Shown here piece after piece: positions 43,283 to 52,116 of a DNA stretch of 64,000 nt (positions within the stretch are counted from its first letter, which is position 1; each line of letters opens with the position of its first letter). The notes below the pieces were generated by a model, which saw only the letters and a list, made by a program, of their open reading frames with translations, ran no database searches and was not told the DNA's origin. A program made the translations under genes and the position numbers. The DNA is from Phocaeicola barnesiae DSM 18169 = JCM 13652 (GTDB lineage: Bacteria; Bacteroidota; Bacteroidia; Bacteroidales; Bacteroidaceae): contig NZ_KB894650.1 in the NCBI RefSeq assembly GCF_000374585.1, positions 1 to 64,000 of the forward strand, given 5' to 3'.

Positions 43283-43846
43283 ATGGAAAAAGAAAGAAAA
43301 GAGAGATTCAAGACACGGTTTCTGACACATTATCCGAGGCTATGCCGCATAGCCTACGGATATGTATCGGACTCTGATGATGCGGAAGACATCGTACAGG
43401 AACTTTTCATCCACGTTTGGGACAAAGACAAAGATTCACTGACTGATTCTGAATTTGCAGCATATATGACTGTTGCGGTCAAACACCGTTGCATCAATTT
43501 CCTGAGGAAAAGACAGGAGGATACTGTCTCAATCGAGGAGAATCCAGGAGTCGCAAGCAGCCTTTCGGATGATGAGCCCGAAGACGAATCCTCTACCGAA
43601 AAGAAACTCCAGGCAGCCCTTGCTACACTGCCTCCCAAATGCCGGAATATCTTTCTGCTGGCTAAACTGAAAGGCATGAAATACAAGGAAATCGCCGAGC
43701 AACTGGCTGTTTCTGAAAAGACAGTAGAAAATCAGATGAGCAAAGCCATCAGACTTCTACGCGCTTATGCTGCGACTTGCCATCCAATGCTGATAACCTA
43801 CCTTTTCCTATTCATATCAACCATCCAAAATTATATACATAAATGA
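43283..43846 (+). CDS. ECF sigma factor (FecI type)
   Basis: The product has 187 residues. The region 2 motif is YGYVSDSDDAEDIVQELFIHVWD (two overlapping parts, about 27-49), and the region 4 helix-turn-helix is MKYKEIAEQLAVSEKTVENQ near 131-150. A hydrophobic tail (about 168-182) follows region 4. Such sigma factors direct polymerase to surface-receptor genes when a substrate signal arrives. Its stop overlaps the FecR-type gene by four bases. Target promoters cannot be told from this sequence. Confidence 0.9.
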   Translation: MEKERKERFKTRFLTHYPRLCRIAYGYVSDSDDAEDIVQELFIHVWDKDKDSLTDSEFAAYMTVAVKHRCINFLRKRQEDTVSIEENPGVASSLSDDEPEDESSTEKKLQAALATLPPKCRNIFLLAKLKGMKYKEIAEQLAVSEKTVENQMSKAIRLLRAYAATCHPMLITYLFLFISTIQNYIHK

Positions 43847-44808
43847 AAGACAATGAAGAAATAAACGGACTGTTGGCAAAACATTTCTCCCATGAAAACC
43901 TGTCAGCAAATGAACAGGCGGAACTGGAAGCATGGATTCGTTCAAACGCAGATGAATATCAGCAGTTGAAAAAGTGGATGGATACTCCTTTAGGAACTGA
44001 TTCCCTACCCGATTTCAACGCAGAAAAGGCTTGGAATAAAATTGAAGGGAAACTTGAAGAAAAGCCACGGAAAGTTCTATCCATCAATTGGAAAAAGAAC
44101 TATACGAGACTGGCTTTTGCCGCTTCAATAGCACTTATTGCGGTAATCGGAATCTTATATAGTTTGAAGACTGATACGAAGGATGCGTTACAACACTATG
44201 CCAATGCAACAAACGGTATCACGCATCTCCTGCTTCCTGACAGTACTGAGGTAACTCTTTACCCCAATACCCGACTTACTTACGAATCAGGGAATGCCCG
44301 AGAAGTTACAATGGAAGGTAAAGCTTTTTTCCATGTAAAGAAAGACAAGAAACCGTTTAGAATAACTGTCCCTGTCCTTTCAATCGAAGTGCTGGGTACC
44401 TCTTTTCTGGTTGATGCACAGGAACAGAATAAAGCGGGAGTCTTTGTCAAGCATGGAGTGGTACGTGTAACAACCGAGCAACAAGAGACAACATTAACAG
44501 CCAATGAGCTGGTAGAAGTAACCAACGGTATTATGAAAACCGGACAGATTGATAATGCAGAAGAACTGTTCGGTGAAAATACGACGGTACTGACCTTTAC
44601 ACGGACTCCACTTTCAAAAGCTGTACAAGAGATTACAAAGCATACCGGTATCCGTATCGAACTGGACAAAGGATTCGAACAGGATGCCATAACAACCCGT
44701 CTGAAACTGGACAATATCAACAACATTCTAAAAGAACTGACATTTATCTGCGGATGCAAATGCGACACTGTAGAAAAAGGAAAATACTACAGGCTGTATT
44801 ATGAATAA
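43843..44808 (+). CDS. FecR-family anti-sigma factor
   Basis: The product has 321 residues: a cytoplasmic N-terminus that would hold the sigma factor, one membrane helix (about 88-106), a FecR periplasmic domain (about 115-215; LPDSTEVTLYPNTRLTY), and a C-terminal STN-like DUF4974 domain (about 250-321). It overlaps the sigma gene by four bases and the receptor gene by eight, so all three are translationally linked. Confidence 0.9.
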   Translation: MKDNEEINGLLAKHFSHENLSANEQAELEAWIRSNADEYQQLKKWMDTPLGTDSLPDFNAEKAWNKIEGKLEEKPRKVLSINWKKNYTRLAFAASIALIAVIGILYSLKTDTKDALQHYANATNGITHLLLPDSTEVTLYPNTRLTYESGNAREVTMEGKAFFHVKKDKKPFRITVPVLSIEVLGTSFLVDAQEQNKAGVFVKHGVVRVTTEQQETTLTANELVEVTNGIMKTGQIDNAEELFGENTTVLTFTRTPLSKAVQEITKHTGIRIELDKGFEQDAITTRLKLDNINNILKELTFICGCKCDTVEKGKYYRLYYE

Positions 44809-47221
44809 ACGGACAAACATATTCTTGATACTCTGTATGCTGTTATCAGGAGGATATGGACAAATCAAGCCTCAACAGAGTTCAATAGCTGAAGAGCGCA
44901 TTCATGTGAATGCCTCTTCAGCTACAGTGCTTCAATGGTTCCGATGGATTGAAAAAGAAAAAGGTCTTACACTCTCCTACAATCCCTCTCAGATAGACCT
45001 GAATAAAGTCTGTCGGATAGAACATTCCCAAGAAATGACAATAGAAGAACTGATAGAGGAAATACTGAAAGGTTACCGTATCCGGACAACCTCGCTTGCC
45101 AGTGACAAGTTACTGATACAGGTAGTCCGTCCCGAGACTTTCTGCCTCAGTGGTACAGTGTCCGAATCCGGAAGCGACGAACGGTTATACGGAGCTGCAA
45201 TCCTGTTAGAAAACAATTCTGACGGGAAAAAATATACACTTTCCGATGAAAACGGTATCTTCCGCTTTCTTATTCCCGAAGGGCACTATAAAATGAGTAT
45301 CAGCTACATGGGCTACCAACCTTATGAGCGATCCATCTATATAAGTCGGGACTGTCGATTGTTTCCAAAACTCAAGCCATTACTTTTTGAATTGGATGAA
45401 GTAACGGTTAAATCGCATAAACAGGGCGATGAACTGGACGAACTGACTCCGGCCAGCCTCCTGTCTTTCAGTGGGAATGACCTGTTCTCCCAGATATGGA
45501 TTTTACCGGGAGTCACCGGAACGCCATCAGGCGATAATTTTCAGGTAAACGGTGGGAGTAATGATGAAAACCTTCTGTTGCTGGATGGAGTTCCCATCTA
45601 TCATCCCGGACACTTGAACAATCTTTTCCCTATTTTCAATGGCGACGCAGTGAAAAGCATCATTCTCCATAAAGGATATTTTCCTGCCAGATTTGAAGGC
45701 AGACTCTCATCCATTACAGAAGTAAGGCTTAAAGAAGGAAACAAACAAGAGCATGTACACACAATCAGTCTGGATATGCCTTCGGCATCGGTTGTATTGG
45801 AAGGGCCGATTGTCAAGCAAAAGCTATCCTACCTGGTAGCTGTCCGGAGAAGTTGGCTCGACCTGTTCGATGAACTACTTTCGGAGGAAAACCGGATGAA
45901 CCACTCCTCTTTCGATTACAATGCCAAACTGACGTATACCATTACTCCTACTCAAAGCTTGGAGGCATTTGCCTACGGAGCATGGGACGAATACCATATA
46001 CCGGATGACAACGACAACCGCTTCTCCCTCCTCCGATGGAGGAACGAAAGCTATCAGTTACGGTACTCCGGCTTCAAAGGGAAATTAAGCTATACAGCTG
46101 CTGCGTACCATACCTCACACAGCAACCGGGTACATGCTGCCGCTTTAGGTTATGACGAGGACCGCTACATAGAGAGCGGAATCAGTTCCACCAATGTTTC
46201 TGCGGAGTTCAGTTACAGTGCAGATGCGCTTTATAGCGCCCGATGGGGAGGGAAATATACATACGATGATTATGAGCTAACCGATGGTGAGGACCAATTA
46301 TCGGTACGTCATGAGCCGGTCAACCAGTTTGCCTTATTTTATGACAACCACTTGCGCCTGACGAATGATTTGACCGCACAGGTCGGGGTAAACTTTGTCG
46401 GTTATCTGCCTAAAAAATCAAAATCATATTATAGCATACAACCCCGGTTCTCGTTGCGGTATGCGCCAACAGAATCAGACCTGCTCTATCTGAGTTTTTC
46501 CAGGATGGAACAGTTCTATCATTATCTCCGTTTCGGTAGCGTAGCCCTACCGACAGATTTCAGGATGCCCAGTATCAATGGCTATAAGCCCCGTTCTTCG
46601 GACCACTACGAAGCAGGATGGAAGCATTACCAGAAAAACGGGCAATTGGAACTATCGGCTTATTATAAAACCCGAAAGAATCTGATTGCATTACACCCGG
46701 ACATCTTCTACTCCGAAACCGGATGGCAACAATACATCATGGTAGGCAACGGAAACAGTTACGGGGTTAAGTTTTATTTTCAGCACCATTGGAAGCATTG
46801 GATGCTTCAAATGTCATATACGTATGCCCGGAGTCTGGAACGTTTCGATGAGTTCAGCGAGCGGGGGAACCTGCCCTCCGTATTCGATATTCCCCACCAA
46901 TGGAATGGAGCCGTTTCTTACAAGCTAGGTACACGCTCCACTTTTTCAGTAGGTGGACTTGTCCATTCCGGTAAAATCATAGACATGGATGATTGGGAGC
47001 CGGTAGATGCCTCCAATTTCCGGAAGCTACGCAGGCCACTAAACTACCGAGTAGACATCGGCTACAGCTATAGACGAGAATTCCAGAAAAGTCTGCTACT
47101 CTTCCGATGTGGACTGTACAATGTGATTGGAAATCCGACCGAAGAGGACTTGCTGAACTTCTACTCGGTCAGCTGGGGGAACGGATGCCTGCCGTATGGA
47201 AGTATCAGCTTCAAATTCTGA
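44801..47221 (+). CDS. TonB-dependent receptor with STN signalling domain
   Basis: The product has 806 residues: a signal peptide (about 1-20), an STN domain (33-108) that contacts the FecR protein, a carboxypeptidase-D-like regulatory domain (about 113-195), a plug (about 215-310; DNFQVNGGSNDENLLLLDGV), and a barrel ending in phenylalanine. It imports an unknown ligand across the outer membrane and reports it through FecR to the sigma factor. No SusD-type lipoprotein is paired with it, which argues against ordinary glycan uptake. Convergent cobalamin genes start 12 bases on, but that closeness alone does not show a B12-related ligand. Confidence 0.9.
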   Translation: MNKRTNIFLILCMLLSGGYGQIKPQQSSIAEERIHVNASSATVLQWFRWIEKEKGLTLSYNPSQIDLNKVCRIEHSQEMTIEELIEEILKGYRIRTTSLASDKLLIQVVRPETFCLSGTVSESGSDERLYGAAILLENNSDGKKYTLSDENGIFRFLIPEGHYKMSISYMGYQPYERSIYISRDCRLFPKLKPLLFELDEVTVKSHKQGDELDELTPASLLSFSGNDLFSQIWILPGVTGTPSGDNFQVNGGSNDENLLLLDGVPIYHPGHLNNLFPIFNGDAVKSIILHKGYFPARFEGRLSSITEVRLKEGNKQEHVHTISLDMPSASVVLEGPIVKQKLSYLVAVRRSWLDLFDELLSEENRMNHSSFDYNAKLTYTITPTQSLEAFAYGAWDEYHIPDDNDNRFSLLRWRNESYQLRYSGFKGKLSYTAAAYHTSHSNRVHAAALGYDEDRYIESGISSTNVSAEFSYSADALYSARWGGKYTYDDYELTDGEDQLSVRHEPVNQFALFYDNHLRLTNDLTAQVGVNFVGYLPKKSKSYYSIQPRFSLRYAPTESDLLYLSFSRMEQFYHYLRFGSVALPTDFRMPSINGYKPRSSDHYEAGWKHYQKNGQLELSAYYKTRKNLIALHPDIFYSETGWQQYIMVGNGNSYGVKFYFQHHWKHWMLQMSYTYARSLERFDEFSERGNLPSVFDIPHQWNGAVSYKLGTRSTFSVGGLVHSGKIIDMDDWEPVDASNFRKLRRPLNYRVDIGYSYRREFQKSLLLFRCGLYNVIGNPTEEDLLNFYSVSWGNGCLPYGSISFKF

Positions 47222-47233
47222 TGGCAGAAGAGA

Positions 47234-48187
47234 TTAACGGCAGAATGCCAACAGGACAAACACTAGCAGCATAAACACAATCATCTCCCATTCAGCGATT
47301 CGGTTTATCCGGATAGCCCGTATCATATCAGCGCTTGTCAGTTCCCGATGAGTGATACCGATGAAAGGTTTGTAGACCAGTTCACCGAAATAATTATGTG
47401 GTCCACCGAAACGGCAATCGAGAATACCGGCTAAAGCTGCCTCCGGATAACCCGAGTTGGGACTGGCATATTCTTTTCCATACCGGCAGACAAAACCGAT
47501 GAGTGCAAGCCGACCGGAAGCCAATACCATCAGGAGAGCCGTCAGCCGGGCTGGCAGGTAATTGGCCACGTCATCCATGCGGGCAGCCCAAGTTCCAAAC
47601 AAGCGATACCGTTCGTTCCGGTAACCAATCATTGAATCGAGGGTATTGATCATCTTGTAAGCCATCATACCCGGAAGGCCACCTATCAGATACCAGCATA
47701 ACGGAGCTATAACTCCATCGCTCAGATTCTCGGCCAAGGTCTCCAGTGCGGCAGTACGTACCTCCTGATCCGTCAGTTGGGCAGTATCCCGACCGACAAT
47801 GCGGCTAACCTGCTTCCGTCCCTCCTCCAAAGAACGGTCGGCCGCCCGAAACACGTCTCGGACCTCGCAGATAAGTGTCTTTCCGGCCAGGCAATAGAAG
47901 ACTCCGACAGAGGCTAGAATCAAGTACAACCAGGGAGATATCCGATAAGCTGCGACAACCACACCTAGGACAATTGCAAAAGTTCCGATCACTAAGGAAA
48001 CGGATGCTATAGCCCCTTTCAACCGACGGTGTCTCCCCTTGTTCCAGCGATGTTCGAAAAAAGAAATCAGCTTTCCGAAACCGACTACCGGATGCGGCAG
48101 CCACACCGGATCACCCAGCCATTTGTCCAGCAAGCTCCCTATCAGCAGTGGAAGGACCCACACAACGATCAGTAACTGTATATCCAT
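47234..48187 (-). CDS. cbiB: CbiB, adenosylcobinamide-phosphate synthase
   Basis: The product has 317 residues and several membrane helices. The family start is seen in LLDKWLGDPVWLPHPVVGFGKLI, then ENLSDGVIAPLCWY, MINTLDSMIGYRN, and NSGYPEAALAGILD. It joins aminopropanol phosphate (made by CobD) to adenosylcobyric acid at the inner membrane. Its start overlaps the cobD stop by 19 bases. It is the last gene of the cbiA-cobQ-cobD-cbiB unit. Confidence 0.93.
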   Translation of the reverse strand: MDIQLLIVVWVLPLLIGSLLDKWLGDPVWLPHPVVGFGKLISFFEHRWNKGRHRRLKGAIASVSLVIGTFAIVLGVVVAAYRISPWLYLILASVGVFYCLAGKTLICEVRDVFRAADRSLEEGRKQVSRIVGRDTAQLTDQEVRTAALETLAENLSDGVIAPLCWYLIGGLPGMMAYKMINTLDSMIGYRNERYRLFGTWAARMDDVANYLPARLTALLMVLASGRLALIGFVCRYGKEYASPNSGYPEAALAGILDCRFGGPHNYFGELVYKPFIGITHRELTSADMIRAIRINRIAEWEMIVFMLLVFVLLAFCR

Positions 48188-49182
48188 GTACGAATTCCTT
48201 CTATCAACCGATCGTTTTCCTCCGGTGTCTGCACAGCCACCCGGAAATAGCTGTCATCCAACCCCTCAAAGTTCGAAGCATCCCGAATCAGCAACCCGTA
48301 TTGTTCCACCAAGAATGCCTTTAAAGCCGCCGCCCGTCCGTTTCGGATACGGACAAGCATGAAATGGGTATCCGATGGCCATACCTCCAGTCCTCCCATT
48401 TCGACCAACGACGTAGCTACACGCTCCCTTTCTTCCAACAACTGATGCAAGTGCAACGGGAAGCGATGGGCATTCCGTAACAGATAACGTCCGGCTTCCA
48501 CCGCCAGCGCATTGACGGACCATGGCATCCGGAACGTACGAAGGTGACGTATAAGCAAAGGATTTCCGGTGATATACCCGATACGGAGTCCTGGAACAGC
48601 AAAACGTTTGGTCAAAGAATGTATCAGCAACAGGTTGGAGGATTCCAGACTTTCTGTCACTTCCAGTACCTCCTGTTCCGTAAAGGCCTCGTACGACTGG
48701 TCGATGATGAACAGACACTGAGGATGGTCCTTTACTAACTTACGCAAATGCATCACCTCACGGATTTCTCCCGTAGGATTGTTCGGATTGCATAACCAGA
48801 CCATCCGTACCCCGGAAGGAAGATTATCCAGTGTATAGAAAGGAACAATTTCGTGCGCATGTAACCTGCAGGCATCTGCATATTCACTGAATGTAGGCAT
48901 CAGAATGGCCGAACAGCTCTCCCGATAAGCCTGAGCAATCAGATAGATGGCTTCCGTTGCTCCGGAAGTTACACAAATCCCTTCCACATCCGTCTGATAC
49001 CTGTCCGCCAATTCCTGTTCCAGAGAAAAGGCCTCCGGTTCCGGATAATTCCGGATGCAGTCCATTTTTTCCATCAAGTATTCCTTCAGCCCTTCATGGC
49101 TGAGGCCTCCGAACACATTCGAACTGAAATTAGCCGAAATGTGCGGATAAGCATAAATATCGTCTCCGTGTCCTTTAATCAT
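48169..49182 (-). CDS. cobD: CobD, threonine-phosphate decarboxylase
   Basis: The product has 337 residues: a class I/II aminotransferase-fold PLP enzyme with CNPNNPTGE near 132, an aspartate in FIIDQSYEAF, and the Schiff-base lysine in HSLTKRFAVPGLRIGY near 190. CobD decarboxylates threonine O-3-phosphate to aminopropanol phosphate for the nucleotide loop of cobalamin. HisC-like enzymes share the fold, but overlap with cobQ upstream and cbiB downstream makes CobD the clear choice. Confidence 0.9.
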   Translation of the reverse strand: MIKGHGDDIYAYPHISANFSSNVFGGLSHEGLKEYLMEKMDCIRNYPEPEAFSLEQELADRYQTDVEGICVTSGATEAIYLIAQAYRESCSAILMPTFSEYADACRLHAHEIVPFYTLDNLPSGVRMVWLCNPNNPTGEIREVMHLRKLVKDHPQCLFIIDQSYEAFTEQEVLEVTESLESSNLLLIHSLTKRFAVPGLRIGYITGNPLLIRHLRTFRMPWSVNALAVEAGRYLLRNAHRFPLHLHQLLEERERVATSLVEMGGLEVWPSDTHFMLVRIRNGRAAALKAFLVEQYGLLIRDASNFEGLDDSYFRVAVQTPEENDRLIEGIRTWIYSY

Positions 49183-50692
49183 TTCCTTGCAATATCTGAT
49201 AAAGTAACGGCAGATTCACATGAGCACGCACGTGTTCTGCCAGTTTGTTATACTGTTCCTCCTTATAGGCGGCATAATCCATCAGTTGTCCGGACGGCAT
49301 CTTGGTATAAGGTTCCAGCAACCAGTCTATAACCGTCGGATTGTCCAGAATTCCATGCAGATAAGTTCCCAGACATTTCCGGTCTACCAGACACCCTTCC
49401 CGGGTTCCGTCCTCAAGAAAGGCTACCGGATGAGCCGGAGACTCACCTACTCGCACAGACCTTCCCATGTGAATCTCATACCCTTGACAGGTTTCATCTC
49501 CTTCGAAAGTAAACCGTACCTGACGGGTGACCTTATTTCTTTCCATCATTGTAGATACAGGCAACAATCCCAATCCTGGCAGCTTACGGATTCCTCCTTC
49601 CACACCTTCCGGGTCGAGTACCTCCTGCCCCATCATCTGATATCCGCCACAGATGCCCATGACGGTAGCTCCGTTACGACGAGCCTGTAAGATAGCCTCG
49701 GCTACCTCATTCCGTCGGAGCTCATACAAGTCGGCCAATGTACTCTTGCTACCCGGCAACAGAATGATATGGGCCTTCTGCAGCTCAGCCTTGTTGTTCG
49801 TATAGAACAGATTCACCCGTTCGTCCCGTTCCAACATATTGAAGTCTGTAAAATTCGACAAGTGCCGCAACAGTACTACCGCCACATTGATCTTTCCTTC
49901 CATTGCCTCCCGACGTTTCTGAGACAAGGCAACGGAATCTTCCTCTTCAATATGGATATCCTTGAAATACGGAATAACTCCCAAGACCGGTACCTGACAG
50001 ACAGATTCCAACATCCGGACACCGGATTGGAACAACCGCAAATCTCCCCGGAATTTATTGACGATAATTCCCTTGATTCGTTTCCGATCTTCGGGAAGCT
50101 GCAAAGCGATGGAACCGTAAGCACTGGCAAACACACCTCCACGGTCAATGTCAGCCACCAGAATGACGTCAGCATCGGCATAACGGGCCATCGGCATATT
50201 TACCAAGTCTGTTTCCCTCAGATTGATTTCCGAGATACTGCCCGCCCCTTCCATCACAATCGGATTATAACGCGCCTCCAAGCGGTCGAAAGCCGCATGT
50301 ACCTCCTGCCGCAACACTTCACGTCCTTCCTTCCGGAAATAATCATACGCATCCCGGTCGCCAATAGGTTTTCCGTTCAGAACGACCTGAGAAGTATGGT
50401 CCGAATTCGGTTTCAGTAGCAGCGGATTCATGTCCGTATGACAAGGAATTCCTGCCGCTTCGGCCTGTACGGCCTGTGCCCGACCGATTTCCAGTCCTTC
50501 GGGAGTAGCATACGAATTCAAGGCCATATTCTGTGCCTTGAAAGGAGCCGGATGATAACCGTCCTGTAAGAATATACGGCACAAAGCGGTAGCCAGGACA
50601 CTTTTCCCTACGTCACTACCCGTGCCGGCAAGCATCAGCGGATGCAAAGGCTGCTTCCGGTCACTGTCTGCTGAATGAATGTCTTGTTTCAT
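49175..50692 (-). CDS. cobQ: CobQ, cobyric acid synthase
   Basis: The product has 505 residues. An N-terminal dethiobiotin-synthetase-like ATPase (LAGTGSDVGKSVLATALCR near 22) leads into a class I glutaminase-like domain with the nucleophile cysteine in VMGICGGYQMMG near 340 and a histidine in GTYLHGILDN near 450. It amidates adenosylcobyrinate diamide at four positions. The start at 50692 is chosen; the frame extends to 50743 but that would overlap cbiA. It lies eight bases after cbiA and overlaps cobD by eight. Confidence 0.94.
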   Translation of the reverse strand: MKQDIHSADSDRKQPLHPLMLAGTGSDVGKSVLATALCRIFLQDGYHPAPFKAQNMALNSYATPEGLEIGRAQAVQAEAAGIPCHTDMNPLLLKPNSDHTSQVVLNGKPIGDRDAYDYFRKEGREVLRQEVHAAFDRLEARYNPIVMEGAGSISEINLRETDLVNMPMARYADADVILVADIDRGGVFASAYGSIALQLPEDRKRIKGIIVNKFRGDLRLFQSGVRMLESVCQVPVLGVIPYFKDIHIEEEDSVALSQKRREAMEGKINVAVVLLRHLSNFTDFNMLERDERVNLFYTNNKAELQKAHIILLPGSKSTLADLYELRRNEVAEAILQARRNGATVMGICGGYQMMGQEVLDPEGVEGGIRKLPGLGLLPVSTMMERNKVTRQVRFTFEGDETCQGYEIHMGRSVRVGESPAHPVAFLEDGTREGCLVDRKCLGTYLHGILDNPTVIDWLLEPYTKMPSGQLMDYAAYKEEQYNKLAEHVRAHVNLPLLYQILQGND

Positions 50693-50700
50693 ACTATTGT

Positions 50701-52026
50701 TTATTCCCAAAGTTTCAGAATATCGGTTTCTCCCCAGTACCAATGGGTATATCCGGCTATCACGTTCCGATAACGGTACAAGGGTGTATTCACTTCATTA
50801 CCTTTCGCATTCCGTAGCCGGGCTACAGAAGGAATTACGTCGGGGCACACCACTGAAGAATAATGGAATTCATGACCTTTCAACGAAAGTCCCTGATAAA
50901 CCGTCTGGCGGTAACCCAAATGTAGCTTGGCATCCACCATGGTACAATCAATGGGGAATATCCCGGCCATTTCGTAGGCAGTACCTCCCTGGCGTACCGT
51001 CAATGAACGGGAGAGGAACATCATCCCTCCACATTCAGCCAACAGCTTACCGCCGGCTTCGGCATATTCCCGCAACTGTTCCATCATCCGTTTCCGCCGA
51101 TGCAACTGGCGGGCAAAAAGTTCCGGATAGCCACCGGGCAGATACACCAAATCAGCTTCCGGCAAGTCACTGCCATATACGGGACTGAAATAAGTAATCT
51201 TACCCAATTCGGACAAACGGTCCAGATTCTCCCGGTATGTAAAATTGAAAGCTGCGTCGCGGGCGACGGCTATACGTAGTTTGGCAGAAGGTCGGTGCAT
51301 GCTTTCCACACCGACTTCCGAGGTATATGGGAGGGTATATTGACAAGGGAAGATACGGGTACACAAGCTTAACAGCTTATCGATGTCTACATATTGCTCT
51401 ACCAATAGCGAAGTCCGTTCGATGACCTCATCCATCTGACGTTTGGCGGTTAAGGTCAGTCCCAAATGCCGGGAAGGCATACGCAATCCTTCGGTTTGGG
51501 GCAGATACCCCAGACATTCCAGTCCGGCATCCTTACAGGCGTCTTTCAGGTAACCGAAATGCGCGGCAGACGACACCTGATTGAAAACGACCCCGGCAAT
51601 CTTGACCGACGGACGAAAATGTTTGTAACCGTAGAGCAAAGGAGCTACTGAATAGGCGGACGAACGTGCATTCACCACCAGGATAACAGGGACCTGCAAT
51701 ATCTGAGCGATTTCCGCCGTACTTCCCTGCATCCGATTGTAACCGTCGAACAGCCCCATCACACCTTCCGTTACACAGACATCCGCTTTTTCGGCATACA
51801 GGTTATAGATATGCTGGATATGTGTACGGCTGGCCATCCAGGAATCCAGGTTGATGGAGTCCCGGTCGGCTGCAACGGCATGGAACTGCGTGTCAATATA
51901 ATCCGGTCCGCATTTGAAAGGCTGAACCTTCAGCCCACGTTTCTTCAGAGCCCGGAGAAGTCCCATGGTAAATGTCGTCTTTCCGCTGCCTGAGGTGGCA
52001 GCACCTACCAGTATCTGTGGTTTCAT
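50701..52026 (-). CDS. cbiA: CbiA/CobB, cobyrinic acid a,c-diamide synthase
   Basis: The product has 441 residues. The P loop is GAATSGSGKTTF (about 7-18), followed by KCGPDYIDTQFH. The glutaminase domain has its cysteine in LLAECGGMMFL near 328 and a histidine in KGHEFHYSS. It amidates the a and c side chains of cobyrinate (or hydrogenobyrinate). It leads the cobalamin unit, 90 bases from the divergent sbcD. No cobalamin riboswitch fits in that space. Confidence 0.93.
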   Translation of the reverse strand: MKPQILVGAATSGSGKTTFTMGLLRALKKRGLKVQPFKCGPDYIDTQFHAVAADRDSINLDSWMASRTHIQHIYNLYAEKADVCVTEGVMGLFDGYNRMQGSTAEIAQILQVPVILVVNARSSAYSVAPLLYGYKHFRPSVKIAGVVFNQVSSAAHFGYLKDACKDAGLECLGYLPQTEGLRMPSRHLGLTLTAKRQMDEVIERTSLLVEQYVDIDKLLSLCTRIFPCQYTLPYTSEVGVESMHRPSAKLRIAVARDAAFNFTYRENLDRLSELGKITYFSPVYGSDLPEADLVYLPGGYPELFARQLHRRKRMMEQLREYAEAGGKLLAECGGMMFLSRSLTVRQGGTAYEMAGIFPIDCTMVDAKLHLGYRQTVYQGLSLKGHEFHYSSVVCPDVIPSVARLRNAKGNEVNTPLYRYRNVIAGYTHWYWGETDILKLWE

Positions 52027-52050
52027 TCAAGTCAATTTTTCATGAACGGA

Positions 52051-52083
52051 TGCAAAGATAGGGATAAAAATTTTATCTTTGCA
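52051..52083. promoter_or_regulatory. Back-to-back -7 elements for cbiA and sbcD
   Basis: A perfect 10-base inverted repeat, TGCAAAGATA (52051-52060) and TATCTTTGCA (52074-52083), contains two outward-facing TATCTTTG boxes 13 bases apart. The left one points to cbiA (52026), the right one to sbcD (52117). CTTG at 52082-52085, read on the minus strand, is a fair -33 box for cbiA. The -33 box for sbcD is poor. Confidence 0.65.
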
Positions 52084-52116
52084 AGAATCAAATCCCCGTT
52101 AAACCAGTTTTCTCTT

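Noticed and set aside
47150-47300. The TonB receptor as a B12 transporter because cobalamin genes adjoin it
   Set aside because: The two units converge rather than share transcription, and no feature of the receptor read from sequence points to corrinoids.
52027-52116. A cobalamin riboswitch ahead of the cbiA operon
   Set aside because: Only 90 bases separate the divergent genes and they hold the two promoter boxes; a cobalamin riboswitch needs about 200 bases.
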